A stretch of DNA of 64,000 nucleotides from Arabidopsis thaliana. Taxonomy: Eukaryota; Streptophyta; Magnoliopsida; Brassicales; Brassicaceae. The notes under the pieces are model-generated. The model was not told the DNA's origin. It worked only from the letters and a program-made list of their open reading frames with translations, and searched no databases. The number at the start of each line of letters is the position of its first letter. The stretch's first letter is position 1. Location: assembly GCF_000001735.4 (NCBI RefSeq), contig NC_003071.7, positions 7,991,151 through 8,055,150 of the forward strand. Direction: 5' to 3'. The translations under genes were made by a program, and so were the position numbers. Positions 48,800 to 60,200 of this stretch are shown piece by piece.

Positions 48800-49630
48800 A
48801 TGACCATTAAATCTATTGAGATCTCACAAGCGTCACGTCTTATGAACGAGGGAAAGTTTCTATCCCGTCTTAAAACCCCTTTTGTTGTGTCTCTCTACGG
48901 CCACAAGGTACCACATAGAGAAGGACGAGAAAAATCCATTACTCGGGAAGATGTATTACAACACGTTACAAGAGTACTGTTCAGGAAGAAACCTAGCGAA
49001 ACACATTGAAAGAAACGGAGGAAAATTACCGAAAGATGATGTGAGGAGTTTCGCTAATGAGATATTGCTTGGTCTCAAGTATATTCATGAAGAGAAGATC
49101 ATTCATTGTGACATCAAACCAAAGAATATCTCACTTGTGTATGAGAATAACCGATTTGGTAGTGTTGGTGGGTTTTCTGCTAAGATCGCTGGTTTTGGAA
49201 AAGAGATAAAGAAATGGTCAGTTGAGTATGGTGAAGGATTAGGTCACATGAGAGGTACGACATGACTTTTGTCGCCAGAGGTTATGATGGGCATGGTTTT
49301 GGATTATGGTGCTGATGTGTGGGCTTTTGGCTGTACCGTGCTTGAGATGTTGACAGGAGAACGAGTTTGGAGTGAGTTTGGTAAGCTTGATTGGGAAGGT
49401 TGGAAAACTCTCATTGGTGAAAGTGGTATTTTTCCCAATATCCCTGATTATTTGTCTGATAAGGCAAAGGATTTCTCACAAAGTGTTTGGAGAGAGACCC
49501 TGCTAAGAGGTGGTGTGTTGATTGTTTGCTCAAACATGGGTTCCTTAAATGGATTGACGAAGAGGAGGAAGAAGATGACTTTTATGATGAAATAGGAGAT
49601 GTGGAGGTAGAATATGAAGCAAATCTATAA
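48800..49630 (+). pseudogene. Protein kinase (MAPKKK-like) pseudogene
   Basis: Reading frames in sequence give an ATG at 48800 (MTIKSIEISQASRLMNEG), a shift near 48905, the kinase core with HCDIKPKN and AGFG for DFG, a TGA at 49264 where RGTT is expected to continue to the SPE motif, the later lobe (SPEVM, YGADVWAFGCTVLEMLTGE, WSEFGKLDWEGW), and a second shift near 49480 before an acidic tail ending about 49630. The glycine loop and catalytic-Lys exon are missing at the start. HCD instead of HRD is normal in this plant MAPKKK-like clade. Two shifts, a stop and an absent N-lobe make this a pseudogene. Remembered locus AT2G18530. Confidence 0.85.
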
Positions 49631-51231
49631 GCTGAAGCAACATTTGAGGAAGAAGAAGCCATTGATCGAGATGAAGAATATCCTAAAGAAGATCCGGAAG
49701 ATATCCATGTTAGTTTTCACACTTTTTTGTATCTTGTTATTTTTCTTTTTTATGACAATCTGAAAATTAAGTCTCAAAAAAGAAAAAAAAATAGCAAACA
49801 TCCAGCTTCCAATTAGTAATATGGTACATCGCAGGTTAAATATTTTATTTAATTTTGATTTTTAGAAAATGAAAATTTGTTGTGTAATTCGAGTCAATTT
49901 AAAATTTTCAATCTAACTAATTAAAACTTAGTGAAACACAAATTAATATTATACTTTGAGCTATTTTTGAATATCATTAATTTATGATAAGTATTTTATG
50001 TTTTTGTAGAAATTAGGTAAGATCTAACTAACTCAATTTGGATCAAAATCAAATAAAAATAGACCCTATTAAAATCTTTAAAATGTACTATAAAAATGTT
50101 AATATAGATTAACGTCGAAGGTTATATTGATGAACTAAATGATCACAATTTATTTTGCAGTTTTTATATATCGAAGCTGATTTTTTTTATTATTATTATT
50201 TGTCGTATCATATATTCTCAAAGTATCACATATAAGTGTGTAAAATAAATAGATATGATTTACAACAAAGAAAGTCTTTCAGTGAACCATGCAAACTCTG
50301 AAAGTAACATTTCTGAAAATCTCTTAGCCTTCCCATGATGTTTTTTTTTTCCTTTTTTAGCAATAATTTTTGTTTTAAATATTAATCTTTCCAAACTGGG
50401 TATTAGGCTAATTGAAAACACGGTTACAAAACACGAAGCCCAAAAAACAGAGTCACCAGAAAAGAGATCTGCATCTTGACGGTGACCGGAAACACGAACC
50501 CTAATCTACTAACACCACAGCTAACAAGAACTCCTCTTTTGCAGCTATGATGCCGACTTCTAGCACCAAATTATCTTTCTCTTGTCCTTTATTCAAGCAC
50601 CAAATTTATCTGACAGTCTATAAAAAGCAAATATACATCTTTAAAACATTGAACTATAGAAAAATAGTTATTTTTTTAAATATAATTAAAAAAATAGTTA
50701 TTTTACTATTCACAATTTGTAAAATAGTTACTTTTCGCTGTTTGATTGATACACTTAGATCTGTATAACATTTTTAGTGTTAGATTACATATATCTGGAC
50801 ATTAAAAGTGTTGTACTAATTTAAGTGTACAAATAAAACAGTAAAAATAACTATTCTGAATAGTAAAATGATTATTTTCAAACTCAATCTATAAATTTTG
50901 TCTCCTACTTGATAGTACATAAAAAAAAAAAAATTATTATATTTGCTGAGTTTCACTGTAATCCGACTTTCGGTTGCAGCTACTTCACTATTCAACTTAA
51001 TTATCTTGATTCTCTTTTTGCTCTTTCGTCTTACTTCTCGCCTTCACTTGATCTCTCAACACACCTCAGCTACCTCATCCATTATGCTATGTCACAATCT
51101 CATATTTGACCATATGTCAAAAACATCAAACTTTACATAGCTAGATGCTCAATTTACAAAAGCTAAAGAACAAAACGAACACTCACGAAAATATTAAAAC
51201 GAGAAAGTTATGTGCTTTTAAGACTCGACCG
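49631..51231. other. Intergenic, weak promoter-like segment and inverted repeat
   Basis: Near 50395-50550 sequence is leader-like (AACCCTAATC telo-box, CTCCTCTTTTGCAG) before an ATG at 50547, but the frame that follows degrades into AT-rich sequence, so it may be a truncated gene start. At 50693-50877 arms AAAATAGTTATTTTACTATTCA and their inverse (about 50843-50877) form a MITE-like inverted repeat. Confidence 0.35.
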
Positions 51232-53858
51232 CTATATTTCCTCGGGTGGTTTTGGCTGCGGCGGCCATCTCCGCTTCTCTTCTTCTTCCTCTTTTTTCCT
51301 TCGTTCCTCCTCTGCTCTTTTAGCCGCTTCTTCTTCTCTCTTTCTCTCCTCTTCTCTCCTCATAGCTTCCTCTTCACGTCTCTTCCTCTCCACATCTTCT
51401 CTCTCTTTCCTCTGCCTCTCTTCCTCCCGTATCTTCGCCATCTCTTCTTCTCTCTTCCTAGCTTCTTCCTCGCGTTTCTTCCTTTCCATTTCCTCTCTTT
51501 CTTTCTTCTGCCTCTCTTGCTCTCGTCTCTTTGCCATCTCTTCTTCTCTCTTTCTTTCTTGTTCCTCGCGTATCTTCCTCTCCACTTCCTCTCTTTCTTT
51601 CCTCTGCCTCTCTTGCTCTCGTCTCTTTGCCATCTCTTCTTCTCTCTTTCTCTCTTCTTCTCTCTTCCTTGCTTCTTCTTCACGTCTCTTCCTCTCTTGT
51701 TCCTCACGTCTCTTCCTCTCCACTTCCTCTCTTTCTTTCCTCTGCCTCTCTTCTTCTCGTTTCTTCGCCATTTCCTCTTCCTTCTCCCTTTCTTCTTCTC
51801 TCTTTCTTGCCTGTTCGGCTTCCTCCTCACGTTTCTTTCGTTCCTCCTCTCGTCTCTTAGCTTCTTCCTCCTCTCTTTTCCTTTCTTCTTCTCTCTTTCT
51901 TGCTTCCTCTTCTTCTCTCTTTTTACGCTCAGTTTCTTCCTCTTCACGTCTCTTAGCTTCCTCTTCCTCTCGTCTCTTAGCTTCTTCTCTTTTCCTTGCT
52001 TCCTCCTCTTCTTTCCGTCTTCGCTCAATTTCTTCCTCCTCACGTCTCTTCCTCTCTTCAATCTCCCTCATAAGCTTTGAAAGCTCCCCCTCCGCACATG
52101 ACGCACACTCAAATATCACACTTTCTTTCTGAGCTTTCAAGAGTCCCTTGATAGTCTCATTACTCAAGTTGAAAGACACAGCAACTACGTCCCGGTCCAA
52201 TACTTTTAAAACTGAGCTTTGCCCTACTAAGAACTGAGGGTGGTTTGTCTTCGCCGATGTGCTAAACCCCATAAATACAAATGAACTGTTTTCGAAAGAC
52301 ATTTGAGCCATCGGATGAAACTTCGGCACAACAAAAACATCTCCTTCCTCAACCATGAAGCTCTCGCTCTTCCTATCGTTTTTGCAAGAAGACAACGACT
52401 GTTGGTTAACCACCCGAACCATGCCTTCCCCTTCTAACACAATCGATATCTCGCAAGCACTAGGGTTCCAATGTGGTCCTATCATCGATCCCTACAAAAT
52501 GGGATACACCATTTTTTAAGACACATGAAGACAAGACAAGAGATCAAGAACCAAGGATATATATTTTGTTAGTTTCAAGTGCCTTAACCTTAGTTAGATT
52601 AACCATAAAAACCCCAAATCTTGAACCCTTTAAAGCATCCAAATCCTTCTCGTCTACCACTATGCTCCGCCCGTTGTTGTTCTCAAAGTCCGGGTCTTCC
52701 TCAAAAACATTGAACGTTCTTGATTTCTTTTTATTAGTATCAACGATTGGTTTCATAGCCAGGTGATCAGTCACGTCTTCAACACTGACAAAGAGCCTAA
52801 CAAGCCGTGATTGCCACTTATCCTCCTCCAAGCCTTGTGTTCTGTTTCTCGGTAGAGCATTTACAATCAACGGAGGTTTTGTTGCGTCTCTTATCTTCCT
52901 CAAAATATCCTCAGGAACCTTCCATATCGTAAAAACAACACAATGTAATTAGTGAAACAACAACTAGAAATAGAATCATGTACATTTATGAATCTTAAAG
53001 AAACAGAACGTACCGCAAAAGCTGACCGGAGAGTTCTATCGTCGAAACCCAATAAAAGGTCTCTAACACTCGAGTAGGCTCCAAGACATGGATCGTTTAA
53101 ACACTTCCCCACATTAAAGATTGCGTAAACCCTAAGTTTCTCGTTGCTATGTACATAGAAGACTGTACCGGAACGTAGCCTGAAAACATCTCCCCGTCTT
53201 AATTCTAACTTCCTCTCGCTCTCCTCATCGATCCAATTCAGAATCCCAGTCCCTATACACAATCCCAATTGCAATCACAATACTACTTTTTGTAATAAAC
53301 CCTAACCATGCTCTTATAAAAACCGAAGGCTCCAATGAAAAGAAAAAAAAAATATTAAGCTTAATTCAATGTTTTAGACGAGAAAACCAAAGTATAAACC
53401 AAAGTTCTAATATCATGTTTTGATAAACTTCAATTTACTTTGTTCACCAAAATAATTTGACCTATCAGTGTCAAATAATTTCGGTTCACTTACGGCTTAA
53501 GATTCTTTGGTCCGATCAATAATTTTTTAGAAAACACAAAAGTAGATGAGTGTTTTGACGTACCAGTGTGAACAAAGAAAACCATGTCGGAATGGAGAAG
53601 AAGTGGAAGCAAAAGTGCGTTTGGCTCCAATGTTATGAACTGAATATGGTATCCATCACCGATCTGAACGGCTGATATATTTCCAAACTCCGTCGCGACG
53701 ACTGACGTGCGTTGATCCTTCTTGACCAGAAGTGGAGACGAATACGACGGGTCAAAGCTCGGAACGACGCCATTTTGGTGCGTAAAAGACTCTGTGCAGA
53801 AGAACAAGCTAACAAAACAGAGGAAAATGGACAGTGGTAGTATCCTAAATCTCGACAT
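51232..53858 (-). CDS. Vicilin-like cupin with long Arg/Glu-rich C-terminus
   Basis: Four exons: 53858-53564, 53252-53014, 52918-52589, 52491-51232. They give 707 residues. An in-frame ATG four codons upstream (53870) is the alternative. Residues 1-~24 are a hydrophobic signal peptide (ILPLSIFLCFVSLFFC). Two cupin barrels follow: the first with LRRGDVFRLRSGTVFYV, the second with GPHWNPSACEISIVLEGEG and VEEGDVFVVPKFHPMAQMS. The bicupin part ends near residue 430. About 270 residues then consist almost only of E, R, K and a few A (RKREEEER patterns), predicted as one continuous charged helix. Related vicilin-like proteins are seed storage or stress proteins, but the tail is unusual and its role is unknown. 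Remembered locus AT2G18540. Confidence 0.9.
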
Positions 53859-53870
53859 TGTTTGTTGCAT

Positions 53871-54544
53871 TACTCAAATGAGAGAATCTTTAGCTCTTTT
53901 ATTAACATCAATGGAACGATGAGAGGTGGGTCCGTGAATAGACACGTGTCGTGATAAGTGAACACGTGTATTATTACTTTGACACGTGGTGAATTATTTC
54001 TTGATACTAATCTAATGTTCGTGAAATGCCGTCAATCGTTGAAAAATATTATAACTTACGTCGAAGTAGATAATTGTATTTGATTGATTGGTAACTAAAA
54101 AATCTTAAAATCTTTGAAGGGAACAAAAACATTGCATCTCTTTCTTTTTTTTTGTTTAAATGATCAACTAAAGCATCTAACGTATCGTCAAATAAGTGGA
54201 TATAGTCGTAATCGTTTGTGCTTTGCATTTTCTATTGATCCTAGTGACAATATCTCTAATGATGTGTGGTAATCATTAGACAAATTTCAAAGTAATATAG
54301 GGCCCAGCCCATTATGTTAAACTTGTGAACCATTTCCCACATACCGAAGCAAGAACTTCCGAGGCCTCGTGTGAACAAAGTGTAGTTCAGTAGTTGCATG
54401 AGGCTTGTTAATGGATTTAGAACATTCCTTATTTTGCTTCTATAAATAAAGAGAAGAAAATAATTACTAGCCAAAATGTTTGCTCAATCTCTAACAATTT
54501 TTTTTATTGTTAAGTTCTTTCAATGTAACAGAATAATAATAAGT
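53871..54544. other. Cupin promoter region and flank
   Basis: Just upstream of the cupin gene three ACACGTG-type elements (GACACGTGTC at 53941-53950, AACACGTGTA at 53963-53972, GACACGTGGT at 53981-53990) form a cluster of G-box/ABRE cores. This fits ABA/seed-type control. The rest holds no gene. Confidence 0.6.
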
Positions 54545-55130
54545 AGATTATAACCCGCGGTACACCGCAGAAATAATTGTTTTTTTAAAATTAGTATATA
54601 TAAAAGTCTGTAAATTATATTTATTTATAAAATATTTATATTTTATAGTTTACAAGTAACATCCTTCCAAACCCGTTCTACCAAACCCGTCCCGTTAAAA
54701 AAATCTGCAGTACACCGCTAATTTAAAAAAATATTTTACGGGATTGCAATTATATTTTAGTTTGTCAAACAAATTTTTGTTTTAAATAGTTGTCGAAATC
54801 TAATTCAAATATTGGAGAAATAAGATTTAGTGAACTGATAAGAAATGTATTTAGGTGCGTTTTGCTCATTTTAAGGGATTGCAATTGTATTTTGGTTTGT
54901 CAAATATTTTTTGTTTTAAATAGTTTCCGAAATCTAGTTCAAATTTTGGAGAAATTTGCGTGATATATGGGATTAGAATATATTTGAAATATTTTTTGTT
55001 TGTTAATCAATTTATTGCCAAAAGAAAATCAATAATTAAAAGCTAGTGGCAGCCATTGTAAATAAGTTACAACTCCAGGATTTATTTCACAAAATGGCTG
55101 CAAAAATGTATATGTAGATAATCATGTTTC
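54545..55130. mobile_element. Second copy of the CCGCGGTA(T/C)ACCGC repeat family
   Basis: TTATAACCCGCGGTACACCG at 54549, a degenerate CAAACCCGTTCTACC / CGTCCCGTT piece near 54670-54700, a two-copy GGGATTGCAATTRTATTTTR block (54740 and 54876), and at 55048-55118 GTGGCAGCCATTGTAAATAA with ATTTATTTCACAAAATGG, matching the right part of the element at 37.2-39.6 kb. Confidence 0.6.
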
Positions 55131-55148
55131 TTTAAAATTAACACTAAT

Positions 55149-55213
55149 CATGACTTAAGCATAAAAATTCGATTTAAGTCAAGTAGAGCATGACTTAAGC
55201 ATAAAAATTCGAT
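55149..55213. repeat. 40-bp tandem duplication
   Basis: CATGACTTAAGCATAAAAAT followed by TCGAT occurs at about 55149 and 55189. Confidence 0.85.
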
Positions 55214-58200
55214 CGTTATTCGGTATACACTATGTTATTTCTCTAATACATAGTCGTTATTTGGAAAAATAGCTTCTAATATTATCAGGTCATCAAAGTC
55301 ATTTACTCAATTTTGACCCAAAATAATGTGGCTCTCTATACTCTTATTAAATAATATATGAGACAGTTTTTCAATGGGCCGTTGGCTAAGATATAAATGG
55401 GCCTAAATAATACATAATCGCAACAAATAGGATCGTTTTTCTCTTTCTTTCTTTTTTCACATATATTAAGTTTTCCTCTTTTTCCATATAAAATTCATAA
55501 ATTGTATTCCACAGCTTGTGCAACTAAGTTTGCGAATGATTAAGAAACCCAAAAAAATGTAAAAACACTACTAAAAATCAAGTTCTTTTGGTTAAACATT
55601 ACTTTCTATCTCTTATACATAAGAAAAATATGACCAACCTTTTTAACAGCATCAATCCATGAACCATGATATCTCGACACATATTATTCTATACTAAAAT
55701 GCTAAGATTGAATCTGCTTGAACTATAAAAAGTGTACAAATCCAATCTATGTTTCTTAAAATTACACCAATCACACTCTTTTTTATCTTTTATCGATTCC
55801 GCTTTTTGTTTCCAGTAAGTTGTTACCAATGTTTCTTAGTTAGTTCATGGTTTGACAGAATCTGAACTTAACGAGAGCACATTAGGTGTGGGGGTCAGTC
55901 AAAGTATATCGAAAGTTTTGTTTTTAACTTACAAACTATAGTGTATTTACTATCTAGGGATATAAAGTTAGGCCGATTTCTTCTGATAAATAACTAAAGT
56001 GAGCCATGAAAAATGATGGTTGGGAAGTGAAACTGATATTTCATGTGAGCTTCCTAGATATTGAAATTAAAAAGAGATTGGAGTTATTGCTTCTTTGCCA
56101 CCGGCCACCGCTGCAAGGTTTTAACACCCAATACCATTCCCTAAACACACATTAAACTCTTAAAAATCATTTTCTCTGTCAAATAAACTTGATGGCCTCA
56201 ACATATCCCCTTCTCATTAATTTTAGCCAAAACCAATTAAAAAATTTATAGATGTTTGGTGTTCCGTTTTTATTAGGTTGCATATCCACAAATGAAAATT
56301 GTAAGTAAATAATAAAATTAATATTTTCTAGAGTATTCATACAACCATTCTAGATAACCATGAACTTCTGTTAATATCAGATATATAAGTTAAAATGTTT
56401 TTCTTTTTAGTTTGAAAAGTACACTCTATCCAATTTAGTATATAACACACTAATTTTGAGAAAATAACATGTTCTTAACTAAAATGACATGCTATTTTGT
56501 TCATGTAACGAATTTAGAAAAATCAGTATGTTATATAGAAAACTTCTATAGAAAATTATCATGCAATATTATCCAACAACTTGCTATTAAATAAAATAGC
56601 ATTAATATGCGAAATCCGAATGACTTTCCCAAAATGTGAAAAACAAAAATCTGAAACTCCTTAATTACAGTTTTGCCACTTTATCATTTACCTAATTAAT
56701 AATTTAGTCATGGCCACTTAAATAATCCCCCATATTGTCTACGATTTTTTTTTTTCAACATTCAACATATTACTATGTTTATAGAATACCTTTATAGCAG
56801 TTGATCACTAGTTTAAAAGTATTTTTGTCAATCTGTGTTGTTCACTATAACTTTCGGCAAGGAAAACGTTTGTTGTGTTTCTGCAAATATCCACACAAAT
56901 TTACCTTATTTATTGCAAGAACTCATTTAAGCTCAATAAAACTGAAAGAGTTTTTCTATTTTCAAATTAGCCCTTTTAGATGCATGGTGTTTTAAAATTG
57001 TTATACAATTAGTTTAGTTTTAATTATAGCTGGTGGTTTAAGAACTAAAAAAAATCAGTGGTTTAACCATAAGAAACGGCAACTAATACTATGTAATGAG
57101 GATTTGGTGAGAAGAGAGGCTCACTAGCCCCCCGCAAAATCATTGATTCTTAAGTTTAATGTTCTAGCTATTAGTACTATAAAGAAAAAAAAAATCAGCA
57201 AAAATAAATTTTTATAATAATAAACCTTTGTTTTAGACTTGAAAAGCATCCTAACTATCGGAATCTTTTTTTTATCTTTCTTACATTCGGAATCCTTTTT
57301 GTTTTTCTAACAATCGGAATCTGTGATTTAAATAATAAATCGATAATGGTAAAGCATGTATATCTAGGCATTATCTAGAGTCAATATTGGACTGTCCTAT
57401 AGTCATAACCTCTCCAATTTTGTTGTCACATGAGATGAACCCATTTAATTTGTTACCCGATTGAGCTACATTTTATCCGAATTTCTTTTTAAATTTTAGG
57501 CAATATCTTATCCTTCAACATTTAAAGTTTTATCGTCGTTTTGTTTGTGTTTGTATACCATTAGCCATTTATTTTCCACCATGCAATTAAATATGCATGA
57601 TAAAAAGTCCTTAAAAGGCACCACATAGTTTATATAGCTCATATAACGTTCTTTAAAGAAATAAAAAACATATGTCCACCGTCCATGTTGAAACACGTAC
57701 TTAGCAACCTGACAAGAAGACATGCTTTAGTTTCTATCAGGCTATAGATTCCAATGACCAATAGTCCGTATTCTAAACCGTACAAATTCTTATACGTATC
57801 ATACTATCACGTATTGATGATGCGTAAAGTTGCTAATGGAGACGTTCACTGCAAATAAAAGAACATTCTTCCCCATAATGTAAAATATGCGACTTAAAAA
57901 ATATCAAAATATTGACATACGCAATTCTTAATACTAAGCTCAATTTCTTTAAATAACTTATATTTTTACATGATAAATAGGAATAACAAAATAATTCTTC
58001 TTTATAAAAAAAGAAAAATTCGTAATACATTCTCAAACTGGTTATACGGTTTTGTTGATTGATTGTAGCATTTTTGTTTTCAACATATCCAATTTTTAAA
58101 GTGTATCTTGTTAGTTAGATTGTTGGTTATCCGGGTATTAATTTTAGAAGATATGTTTAACGATGTGAATGTAGTACTGAATACAATTTGGATGCTTTGA

Positions 58201-58512
58201 CATTCACATGAATGATAATATTTATGCTTAATATTTCTATAACTAGATCAATAGAAATATACAATTTACTTATAATTGACAGATATATACATTCTTTTTT
58301 TCTTGGGTCCAAACTTGACCTCCATCGACCTAAATAATCGATGCTACGAGAAAGATATCCACAATATTACACTAGCGAATAGGCCCATAATTTTATCTAC
58401 ATCCTGCTTCATTGTAGATATCGACCAATCATAAATTAATGTAATTGTCACAATTAACCCCTATATATTTATATACTATACTACGACTGAAAATAGATTA
58501 GCTTATAGTTTT
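55214..58512. other. Gene-free AT-rich region 3' of HB21
   Basis: 3.3 kb with no supportable gene. Short ATCGGAATC phrases recur near 57258-57320. Nothing else stands out. Confidence 0.4.
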
Positions 58513-60063
58513 TTACATAAATTGGCTCATCCAGTCTAATCCATCAATGTAATCTGGCGAGTAGAGCAAGTTCTCGTCAGCCTCACCGTCAAATCCGATG
58601 TCGTAATCTCCAAAAAACGGTGTCGTATGATTGGCTTCAATGGTCACAGAGGATGAGATAGGACTGTTACTTAAAGTTCCTTCAACTCTTTTTGCAAGCC
58701 GTTGGATCTCTCTTTCAGCCTCGTAAAGTTGTTCCTTTAGGTGAATAACCTGAAATTATAATTTGATTTGATTTAGAGATAATCATTTCCCATTAACAGC
58801 TAATCATGTTATTATTAGAGTTTGATTTGATGAGTTTTATTTTGTGGGGCTGGTGATAAGAGAGACCCAATGAGTCAATGACTTAGACAAGCGAGTAACC
58901 ACTAGAAAACAAAGGGTGTTTGTACGGAAAGATAATTACATATAATGACACTTTTGTTTTTTTGCTGTTCACTTTGCTGTATGATTTTCTTTTATAGAAC
59001 CAAGATAATTACACTACAATTATTAGTTTACATATATTACTATTTTAGCTATAGAAGGTAACAAAAAAAAAAACTTTAAAATTCAATCAGCATTTTGATT
59101 TTTCTTTCTCATTTGCTTAATTATACTACGTGATGGTTTCACTTGGTGTCCATCATCTTGTAAAAACAATATAATTTAGAAAATATCTTTATACCTTATA
59201 GAAAAAAATAACAACATTTTTTGGTAAAACACTATAATATTTTATGTTCACAAATAGGAACTCTTGATTAAAAGAGAAAAACGGGTAACTTTTATCTTTG
59301 ATCAACTTAAATAAAAGCTATAACTATATTATATTTAAAGATTATTAACCAAAATACCAAATAATTTACTTATCTTTTAGAAAATGTGAGAACGTACCTC
59401 AGAATCAAGACGACATTTCTCAACGACGGTGGTTTCGTATGCATTCTTGAGTTTAGTGTATTCATCCTCGACTCGTTTGTTCTTCCACCGTGCACGGCGG
59501 TTTTGGAACCAGACGGCGACTTGACGAGGATCAAGCCCTAACTCAGAAGCAAGCCGATCTTTCCTCTCGGATTCAAGCTTATGATCGTCTTCAAAGCTAA
59601 TCTCCAACATTCTTACTTGCTCATCACTCAATTTTCTCTTTCTAAACCACCCATTGCCTTCGTTTTCACCCTCCTCTGCCACCACAACACTCTTGCTCTT
59701 CCTTTTCCTCCGCCGTGTTGGTTTTGCTTCTCCTCCTGGTCAAAGAAACCCATCAAAACCAATGGTACAACAAAACATAAATTCTTTAAATGTTTAGCTC
59801 TTTTAAGTCTTCTCTAGTATCATGTACGTATATGAAAATGAAAAGACTACAGAAGACAAACATATTATCCAGAACAAAAATAAAGAAGACCCACTTGAAG
59901 ATATTTCTATAACCAATTTTGGATGTCTTTTTTAATATATGAAAACAAAAAAATGGAACTTTAGGATGTGCAAACCTTGTTGTGGTACTAATGGAGTATA
60001 GACATTAGGGTACAATTGAGAAATGAGTAGAAGATTATGATCATCTACATTCTGGTTATTCAT
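58513..60063 (-). CDS. HB21: HD-Zip class I transcription factor
   Basis: Three exons, 60063-59976, 59735-59398, 58749-58513, give 220 residues. The N-terminus has a basic stretch ([10 protein letters not shown]). The homeodomain (~residues 56-112) reads [20 protein letters not shown] ... [20 protein letters not shown] with all helix-3 contacts. It runs directly into a leucine zipper ([40 protein letters not shown]) split by the last intron. The acidic C-terminus ends [10 protein letters not shown]-Zip I proteins bind CAATNATTG as dimers. HB21, with HB40 and HB53, acts downstream of BRANCHED1 to raise ABA via NCED3 in axillary buds (published knowledge). No defect seen. Confidence 0.96.
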
Positions 60064-60189
60064 GTTTCTTCTTTTCGTTCTCTAGACCTTCTTCTTCTTC
60101 TCTCTCTTAGATTCAAAAGATTGGTGATGTTTTTTGTCTCACCTTTTCTGCAATAAGAGAAGATGTGTTAGGAGAAGCAGAGGACTTAT

Positions 60190-60200
60190 CATTTATAAAG
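60190..60200 (-). promoter_or_regulatory. TATA box of HB21
   Basis: CTTTATAAATG on the minus strand, about 130 nt before the start codon, giving a leader near 100 nt. Confidence 0.55.

Noticed and set aside
49269..49595. Separate small kinase-like gene
   Set aside because: It is the C-lobe of the kinase pseudogene after an in-frame TGA.
51145..52132. Two open frames of over 300 codons on the plus strand, Ser/Phe/Leu-rich
   Set aside because: They are antisense shadows of the Arg/Glu-rich cupin exon, whose purine-only strand excludes stop codons in the opposite frames.
54250..54470. 72-codon minus-strand ORF as a gene
   Set aside because: No similarity recognised; sequence looks like an old repeat fragment.
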